15,252 bases of DNA, taken from NCBI GenBank assembly GCA_045601305.1, contig JAZRZG010000004.1:1-15252 (forward strand), in the 5' to 3' direction. Under the pieces are notes generated by a model. The model ran no database searches. It saw only the letters and a program-made list of their open reading frames with translations, and had not been told where the DNA came from. This DNA is from Equadaptatus sp045601305. Its GTDB lineage: Bacteria; Synergistota; Synergistia; Synergistales; Synergistaceae. Below, piece by piece: positions 1 to 6,900 of this stretch. Positions within the stretch are counted from its first letter, which is position 1. Every line of letters begins with the position of its first letter. A program made the translations under genes and the position numbers.

Positions 1-444
1 CCTGCCGCGAAATTCTGTCGCAATATCATGCGAGAGCATTCTGGAATTGCTGCCTGTAACGTATACATCAAGGTTTTTCCAGTCTTTCAGTTCGTTGAGC
101 ATATCATAAACGGTTATAGTGTGCCCTGAATTGTCCGTATCAGGCACTTCATAACAGAACTGAATTTCATCGATAAAAAGATAATATTTTTCCGTGCTGT
201 TATTCAGTATATTTTCTATGTATTCAGCCAGCCGCACCGGATTTCTGTATTTTGCATCCCTGCGCTTGTCAAGCTCAAGCCGGATAATGTTTTTGGGTTG
301 TACACCGGTACCAAGCAGATAATTGTAAAAAAGTTCAAACAAAAGCACAGATTTTCCGCAACGGCGTATACCGGTAATAACCTTAATCTGTCCGTCCCAC
401 ATATAGTCCTTTAACAACCCTAAATAGCGAGGTCTGAGTATCAT
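1..444 (-). CDS. AAA_14/DUF4143-type ATPase, N-terminal part (3' end outside window)
   Basis: This is an open frame of 148 codons that runs off the left edge of the window, so its C-terminus is missing. It begins MILRPRYLGLLKDY. Residues 25-32 are a Walker A P-loop (GIRRCGKS). Residues 88-95 are a Walker B motif with its acidic pair (YLFIDEIQ). Residues 130-137 (TGSNSRML) match the sensor-like strand, and TEFRGR at 143-148 continues the family signature. This order is typical of the AAA_14 ATPases that carry a C-terminal DUF4143 domain and usually reach about 400-450 residues. Members are cytoplasmic, common and often species-expanded, and their role is poorly known. The ATG at 444 is preceded by GGAGAG eight bases upstream, which decides the start. 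The gene has its own promoter candidate and lies beyond the autotransporter terminator, so it is probably a separate transcript. Family assignment is confident; cellular function is unknown. Confidence 0.9.
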   Translation of the reverse strand, partial: MILRPRYLGLLKDYMWDGQIKVITGIRRCGKSVLLFELFYNYLLGTGVQPKNIIRLELDKRRDAKYRNPVRLAEYIENILNNSTEKYYLFIDEIQFCYEVPDTDNSGHTITVYDMLNELKDWKNLDVYVTGSNSRMLSHDIATEFRGR

Positions 445-452
445 TGACACCA

Positions 453-458
453 CTCTCC
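453..458 (-). promoter_or_regulatory. Ribosome binding site of the ATPase gene
   Basis: On the minus strand GGAGAG lies 8 bases before the ATG at 444. An ATG at 460 is out of frame with the ATPase. A GTG at 450 is in frame but too close to GGAGAG, so the ATG at 444 is the best start. Confidence 0.7.
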
Positions 459-470
459 ATTGTAGATTTA

Positions 471-483
471 CGACGCAACGTCG
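471..483. repeat. Small inverted repeat in the ATPase leader
   Basis: CGACG, a 3-base spacer CAA, then CGTCG form a perfect 5-bp inverted repeat. It lies between the predicted -10 box (498-503) and the start codon, close to or just after the expected transcript start. It could be an operator half-site pair or a leader hairpin. Only the symmetry is seen; the function is inference. Confidence 0.45.
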
Positions 484-497
484 CAATTCTATAATAG

Positions 498-526
498 ATT
501 ATAAACGCCTGTCTGCAATAAAGCAA
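498..526 (-). promoter_or_regulatory. Sigma-70-type promoter candidate for the ATPase gene
   Basis: On the minus strand a perfect -10 box TATAAT occupies 503-498. A weak -35 box TTGCTT (3 of 6 consensus bases) occupies 526-521, with a 17-base spacer. Transcription would start near 491, giving a leader of roughly 45 nt before the ATG at 444. The -10 match and spacing are direct observations; promoter activity is inferred. Confidence 0.55.
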
Positions 527-593
527 GTTGTGAACAATAAATTCGGGTAATGCAGCTGCCTAAAGTTACTTTTTTTGTGTGCAGTAATAAGAC

Positions 594-655
594 GTGGCGC
601 TGCAACAAGCTGCAACGTTGGAAGTCAGAACCGTAGAGACGCTGGTTCCTGCGCT
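594..655. repeat. Copy 1 of a 62-bp direct repeat
   Basis: The block starts GTGGCGCTGCAACAAGCTGC and ends GGTTCCTGCGCT. It recurs at 737-798 with three substitutions by eye. It contains an internal doublet of GCTGCAAC and the 8-bp palindrome CAACGTTG. No coding gene covers it convincingly. Confidence 0.85.
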
Positions 656-660
656 ATGCT

Positions 661-736
661 TAAAAACCAATTACCAGAAGAACCAATGACCAAAAAAACC
701 AATGACTATAAAGTACAATTACCGGAAAAACCAATT
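661..736. repeat. Degenerate ACCAATT-type heptad repeats
   Basis: This spacer between the two 62-bp repeats is made of imperfect 7-bp units related to ACCAATT (ACCAATT, ACCAGAA, ACCAATG, ACCAAAA, ACTATAA and ACCGGAA). The same unit family forms a cleaner array at 14973-15007, and both arrays run into GTGGTG. This links the intergenic DNA on the two sides of the operon. Confidence 0.65.
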
Positions 737-798
737 GTGGTGCTGCAACAAGCTGCAACGTTGGAAGTTAGAACCGTAAAGACGCTGGTTCCTGCGCT
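737..798. repeat. Copy 2 of the 62-bp direct repeat
   Basis: This is the near-identical partner of 594-655, 143 bp further on. It differs in that its last bases lead straight into a hairpin (789-820), whereas copy 1 runs into unrelated sequence. Confidence 0.85.
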
Positions 799-820
799 GA
801 CGCTTCGCGTCCCGCAGGAA
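789..820. repeat. Two-tier hairpin
   Basis: TTCCTGCG at 789-796 pairs with CGCAGGAA at 813-820. Within it, GACGC at 799-803 pairs with GCGTC at 807-811 around a TTC loop, with a small internal bulge. There is no T-tract on either side, so it is not a standard terminator. It is more likely part of the repeat element. Confidence 0.6.
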
Positions 821-880
821 GACAGGAATAAAAACCGCAGGAAGACAGGAATAAAGGCGCAGGAAGACAGGGAAAAAACG
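813..880. repeat. Three tandem copies of a 22-23-bp unit
   Basis: The unit begins CGCAGGAAGACAGG and starts at 813, 836 and 858, so the spacing is 23 then 22 bp. The unit-length change and the substitutions argue against coding constraint. Confidence 0.8.
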
Positions 881-914
881 CAGAATGACGGAGGGGGGCG
901 CAGGGAGAGGGAGA

Positions 915-949
915 TAAAAAACGCGGCATTGCTCAGGGCAATGCCGCGT
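915..949 (-). terminator. Rho-independent terminator of the autotransporter operon
   Basis: Read on the minus strand, a perfect 12-bp GC-rich stem (ACGCGGCATTGC pairing with GCAATGCCGCGT) closes a 5-base loop (CCTGA). A run of T follows at once (TTTTTTA). It lies 11 bases beyond the stop codon of the 2858-aa gene. This is a classic intrinsic terminator and marks the operon end. Confidence 0.93.
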
Positions 950-960
950 GGTGATACAGA

Positions 961-3900
961 TTAGTAGTTCAGGAGTTCCGGTGATTCGAGGACGCCGAGC
1001 CCTTCGATTTCGCCTTTCTTCGGTTTCGCCCGTTTCTTTTCGGGTTTCGCCGCTTCCGGCTTCTTCTCAGGTTTGACAGGCTTTTCTATCTTGTCTGTCT
1101 TGCGCTGTTCTTCAGGTTTTGTCTCTTTCTGCGGCAGCGCAAGCTGTCTGTCGATTTCTCTCTGTCTTTCCTGTGCGTCAGGTTTCGGCTGTTCCGCCGG
1201 TTTTGCCGGTTTTGCCGGTTCAGCCGTCTCGGTTGTTATGACCTTTACCGGCTTTTCTTCCTGTTTGGCTTTTGCCGGTTTTGCCTGTTCAACAGTCTTT
1301 GCTTTCTCCTCTGTCGTCACGGCAAGCTGTCTGTCAATTTCTTTCTGTTTCTGCTGTGAGGAGAGTGTCTGCTGTTCGGGCATTGCTTCGGTTACTGCCT
1401 TTCTTACTGACACTTTCGCTTTCAGCTCTGTGTTTTCTTCCGTCAGACGTGCTTTTTCTGCTTTCTTTGCCGCGTTTTCGGCTTTGAGCGTTCTGTTTTC
1501 GGCTGTCAGCGCGTCTTTTTCTTTCTTCAGCTCTTTGAGGTTCTTGCGGAGGCTGAAGCTGAGCGCGTCTGTGCCGTTTGTGCCGGAGGCGATGAGTCCG
1601 TCAAATTCGTACCATGCGGCAAGGCTTGCGGAGATGCCGTCATGTTTGCCGGTGAAGCCTTTCAGTCCGAGGTCAACTTTCCACGGGCTGTTCTTCGGGT
1701 TGTACACCGCGCCGAATTCTGCCATTCCGCTTGCGCCTTTGAGGTCAGGTTCGGGTATCTTTTCTCCGCCGACTTTGCCTGAGGCTTTGCCGTCAAGTTC
1801 GTATTCGTAGGCAAGTCCGCCGTACAGTTTTACTCCGTTGCGGTGCTCCGTGCTTATGTATCTGAAGCCGGCGCGGAGTCTGTGGCTGCTGACCGCGTCA
1901 AAATCAAACTCGTTGTTCTGTATGACGGTGCTATCGCCGTTCTGGCGTGACCAGAGATACTGCGCGTAGGTGTCGATCTTGTCGCCTTCCTTGAGTTTCC
2001 ATTTGTAGCCGGCGCCAAGGTGTCCTCCAAGGTAGCTGCTGTTCGTGTCGTAACGGACGCTTGAGCTGCTGAAGAGGTTTTCGCTTGCGTAGTCGCTGCT
2101 GACGCGACCTGTTCTGAAGCTGGCTTCCGCATGGCTCTGACCTTTGTCTGTCTGTCTGCCTTTGGCTTTGAGCATTGCGCCTACGCCGAAGTAGTTGAGG
2201 TCGCCCTTTGAGGTGACGCTGCCTTCGGCAAATTCGTTGACCGTGTCATAGTGTCCGTTGCCGCCTTCTACAAAGACGCCGAGTGTCAGATTCTCGTTTA
2301 TTTTTCTTGAGAGTCCAGCCGCTACGTTGAAGCTGTTAAGGTCAACATGGCTGCCTGTATTGTAGCGTCCGTGGCTGCCGCCCATTGCCGCAAAGGCGTT
2401 CCAGCTGCTGCCGCCTGTCGAGCCTGACGCGCCTGACGCGCTTTCTGCTGTATCCATATTGTCTGTCAGTTCGCCCGCGATGAAGTCTCCGCCGATGTTG
2501 AGCGCCGCTGAAGCGCCAAGGCGGGCTTCAACAACTGATTTTGTCTTTTCCTTGACAACCGGCGTCGGTGCAGGCGTCGGGTCTGTCTGCGGCGTTACAG
2601 GCGTTTCCTGCGGCGTTACAGGCGTATCCTGCTGTCCTGTCTGTGTGCCGCCGCCTGTGTCTTCGTCGGAGGCTTTTCTCACTACGCCGAGTATGAGCGC
2701 GCCGCTGTCTTCCGTTGTGTCAAGGAAGGTGTCATAGATGTAGTCATAGAAGACGTCATCTGTGCTTATGACGCGTATCTTTTTCGGTACGACATATTCT
2801 TTGCCGTCGGAGCCGACATATTTTTTGCCTTCGTTTTCTGAGACGTAGCCTGACGCGTTGTCGATGAGCGTCAGCTTCGTGCCGAGGTCTTCAACCTTTT
2901 TGCCTTCCGTGTCCTGATAGAGTCTGAGTTTTGTATCTGAGAGGTCTATCGTGTTCACGGAGGTGACTATTGTGTCACCGGCTTTGAAGTCATCAAGTAT
3001 GAAGTTGAGCATTGACGCTTTCATCGTGACGCCGCCCTTGAAGTTTGTCGCGGCTGAGAACTGCGTCAGCGCGGGTTTCGCGTAGGTGCCTTCGCTTACG
3101 TAGTTTCCGTTAAGCGTGCCGCCGCCGTTGAATATGACCGCTCCGCGGTTCACAATTTCGCTGCCTGTCAGTTTGTCCGCGTTTGAGGTAAGCGTTCCCA
3201 GGTTGTTAATCGGCGCGGAGATTGTCCCTTCGTTGGTCACAGAAGCGCTGTCTGTCAGGTTGAGTCTGCCGGCGCCGATTGTTTTTGTGTTCTTCACCGT
3301 GCCTGACAAAGTAACCTCTCCGCTTCCCGCGAGATTGTGGCTGATCGTGCCGTCGCCCGCGAGCCACAGCGTACCGCTGTTGTCAGTTACGTCGCCCTTG
3401 ATACCGGCAACTGCTATCTGAAGCGTGCTGTCCGCGTTTATTTTGAGTTTGTTCTCAAGTTTTCCGGCGCCTGAACTGAACGCGTCAACATTGCCGCTGA
3501 TTTCTGCCGTTCCGCTGCCGGTTACGTTTGCCGAAAGCAGCGCAAAATCTTCGCCCTCCGCTCCGTTAAGAACAAGCGTTCCGCTGTTGGCAACGCCGTT
3601 CGGCGCAAGGATTTTGTCAGCTCCGACAGTTATCTTTCCGCTGTTCGTAACTGACGTGGCAGCATTGAGACTGCCTCCGGCGATTAGGGTTCCGCTGTTC
3701 ACAATGCCTGCCGCAGCGTGAATGTCGCCTGTCGTATTCAGCGTTGCGCCGGCCGTGTTGGTCAGAGCAGCGTTTTCAGTTACGATCGCTCCTGTGCTGT
3801 TAATCGTTCCGCTGTTGGTAATCGCGGAATTGGCGATAATGCCGTCTGTTGTGGTTATTGTGCCGCTGTTGTCAACGGTATAGCCGCTGGAGATATGTTC

Positions 3901-6900
3901 CGCGGTTATTGTTCCGCTGTTTGTCAGTTCGGCAGCAACAGAAACGTCGCCTCTGCTTGTCACGGCGCCGCTGTTGTTAAGAGTGTAATTTGCGTAAACG
4001 TTGGAGGCTGTTACCTTTCCGCTGTTTTCAAAAGTATGCGTTGAAACGCTGCCGTCCGCCGTTATGTTTCCGCCGTTTCCGTTTGTGAACTCGTATGCCG
4101 AGATATTTGACTTACTTCCGATTGTACCAGTGTTTGTAAGTCCGGAATTCACGTCTATATCGGCTGCGGTAAGCGTGCCGCTGTTCTCCATATTCACCGG
4201 CGTAACTTTACCCTTGCTGCTGATTGTTCCGGCATTTGTTATGTTCGCCATCAGGACGCTTTCCGCGTTTGTGAGAGTGAGACTGCCGCCCGACCGGTTG
4301 TCCAGCGTCGGCGTTTCAATGCCGTCTCCCTTAACGGTCAGCTTTCCGCTGTTCGTAATGCCGTTGTTAGCAACAAGGCTCTTGTCGATTGTCATGTTGC
4401 CGCTGTTTCCGACAGAACGCAGCACAACGTTTTCCGCGCTTGTGAGAGTACCGCTGTTCGTAAGCGTCATACTTCCGCCGAGAGCGCCGCCCGTGTTGAC
4501 GGTGAACGTGCCTGTGTTGTTCACGCTTCCGTCATTCACGCTTCCGCCTGTTCTGACTGTCGCGCTGCCGCTTGTTACGAGAGTCGCGTTTTCAAGCGCG
4601 CCGCTCACAGTCATACTGCCGGCGTTTTTGATAACCGCGTTGGCAGTGCTGCCAAGTGTGATTTCAAGAGCGCCGCCGGTTTTGACATCAACGTCGTTGG
4701 TTGTTCCGGCTGCTCTTGTGCCGAACTCGACGTTGCCGAGTCTCGCTTTGCCGCCGTTATTGACCGTTATAAACGTGTCGAAGTTTTGTATCTTCATGCT
4801 CTGGACGCTGAGCGTGTCGCCGGCTCCCGCGTAGGCGCCCTGCGCAGAGTCTGCCACGCTGATGCCCTTGTAGCCGCCGCCGTCCATCGTATAGGCAGTT
4901 CCGCCGTTGCCCGAAATGGCAAATATTCTGGGGTTGCCCGCTGCCGCGGCTTCCTCGCTTCTTCTCAGAGCGCCGAGGCCTGCCGCGTCTGTAAGATTCA
5001 TATTTGTGTCAACAGAGTATGCGCTGATTTTTCCCGCGCGTTCAGGGTCTGCGTTCACTATCTGCTTGAACGTGAAGTTGTTGTCATACTTCAGCACGTC
5101 AAGATAACCGATCTTCGCGCCGCTTGAGGCATCTCCCGGCGTGTCGTACGCCTGTGTAATGTTATAGGTGACATTGCCGGTGGTGCCAACCGTAAAGGTG
5201 CCGATGACAGGGTCACCGACAACGGTCAAGTCGTCGCCTGTTGCTGTGCTGCTTATGTACTGAATCTGTCTGTAGGTAAAGTCATCCCAGCTGTCATCTT
5301 TGCTGAACGTTATGCCGCTGACGTCAGACGCGAGACTCAAAGTACCGGTCAAGTCTCCGCCTGTGTGGGAGACAACGCTTATCTTATTCACATCGCTTCC
5401 CGTTGAGCTGCCTATGCTGCCCTGCAGTTTATATACCGCGCCGTCTGAATTAAGCCCGGACAGGCAGTCAAAGTTTCCTGACGAGAACTCCATATTTTCC
5501 GGCAGCACAACCTTGTAGTAGCTTATCTTTCCGCCCGCACCGAACGATGTGTCAGCTGCCATTACCACCGTGCTGTTTTTGTCATTGCCGGTGGCGCTTC
5601 CGTTTATCGCAGTGTTAAGAACGCCGTTCGTAAGCTTAACCGCGGAGTGGCAAGTGCTTGCGCCGTAAAGCGCCACGGTGGGAAGACCGCTTGTCATTTT
5701 GCCCAAATCAAGGCTCACGTAGCTGCCCGCTCCGTTGCCTGTCGTACCGGCTACCGTACCGCCTATTCCAATCACTCCGCTGCCGGTGGTTATATTGTTT
5801 CCGAAGCCTTCCGGCGCTGACGCCGCGACATCGCCCGTCCAGCTGCCGCCCGTCAGCCTCAATACGGAACTGCTGCTATAAAAGTTAACATCCGCATTAA
5901 TATTTGAGACATCAGTCGCGACATTTCTGTAAACTTTAACCGTACCGCCCGTTACAGTTGAGTTAAGCGTGTATTCCGTGGTGTCGCCGATCTGCAGAAC
6001 GTGACCCGCGTTGTTAAGCGTAATGTTGTTCAGCCTGCGGACATCAGACACGTTAACTTGTCCGCCGTTTACATAATATCCAGCGCCGGACAGCTTCACC
6101 GTCAAGTCTCCGTTGCCGAGCGTGACAGTTCCGCCGGCTTCGTTGGTAATATTGCTTATACCGTAGCTGCTGCTGTTTTGCAGCTGCCCTGCGGCTGCGG
6201 TAAACGACGCTCCGGCTTTATTTGTGATTTCACCGTAATACTTTCCCGTGCCCTCGACAGTTCCGTAGTTTGTAATGCCGCCGCGTATTTCACCGTTATT
6301 TTCAAGGATTGAGAGATTACCGGCTACATTAATGCTGCTGCAGACGGTTTTTCCTGAGGCTATGTTAAGTTTGCTGCCTGTCGGGGTGCTGACGTCGCCG
6401 CCGTTGTTGAGCGTAATTGAACTTATGGTTCCGCAGAGATTGCCTCCGATGACACTGTCGGGACCGTTCAGCGTCAGAGAGCCGTTCATAGTCATTCCGC
6501 CTGCCGTAATCTGCAGATTTCTGAACGTGTTGGCATGACCCGTTCCGCTCTGGCACACCTTTCCGCCGTTGACGATTAAATTTCCGTTTGTCATATTCAT
6601 ATTGCCTGACACATACAGATAACTGCTGCTGTTGCTGTCAATAGTGATGCTTCCGCCGCCGGTTGCTGCCATATCGCCCGTGACGTTCAGTTTTCCGCCG
6701 GATGCAATGTTCAAGTTTCCGCTGCCCGTTGACGTAAAGCCATTTGTGGCATTCAAATATCCGCCATATCCTATTGAGCTTGTGCCGTCTCCTGTCAGCG
6801 TTGTTGCGCCTGTAACCTTCAAATCATACATTCTGCCCGAGTTGACAGCACTGAGGTTAAATCCGCCTGCAGACAGCGCGCCTGCCGTTGTATAGGTCAT

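Noticed and set aside
575..964. Plus-strand frame of 129 codons
   Set aside because: It runs through both 62-bp repeats, the 22-23-bp tandem units and the operon terminator, has no ribosome binding site, and has a low-complexity product with no family resemblance.
1073..1810. Plus-strand frame of 245 codons, antisense to the tail and barrel
   Set aside because: It is the complement of Lys/Glu/Pro-rich and barrel codons of the real gene. The Ser/Phe/Ala-rich product is a typical shadow.
4001..4834. Plus-strand frame of 277 codons opposite the NSGT region
   Set aside because: Its length is explained by the repetitive codons of the minus-strand passenger. It has no ribosome binding site and lies wholly inside a convincing gene.
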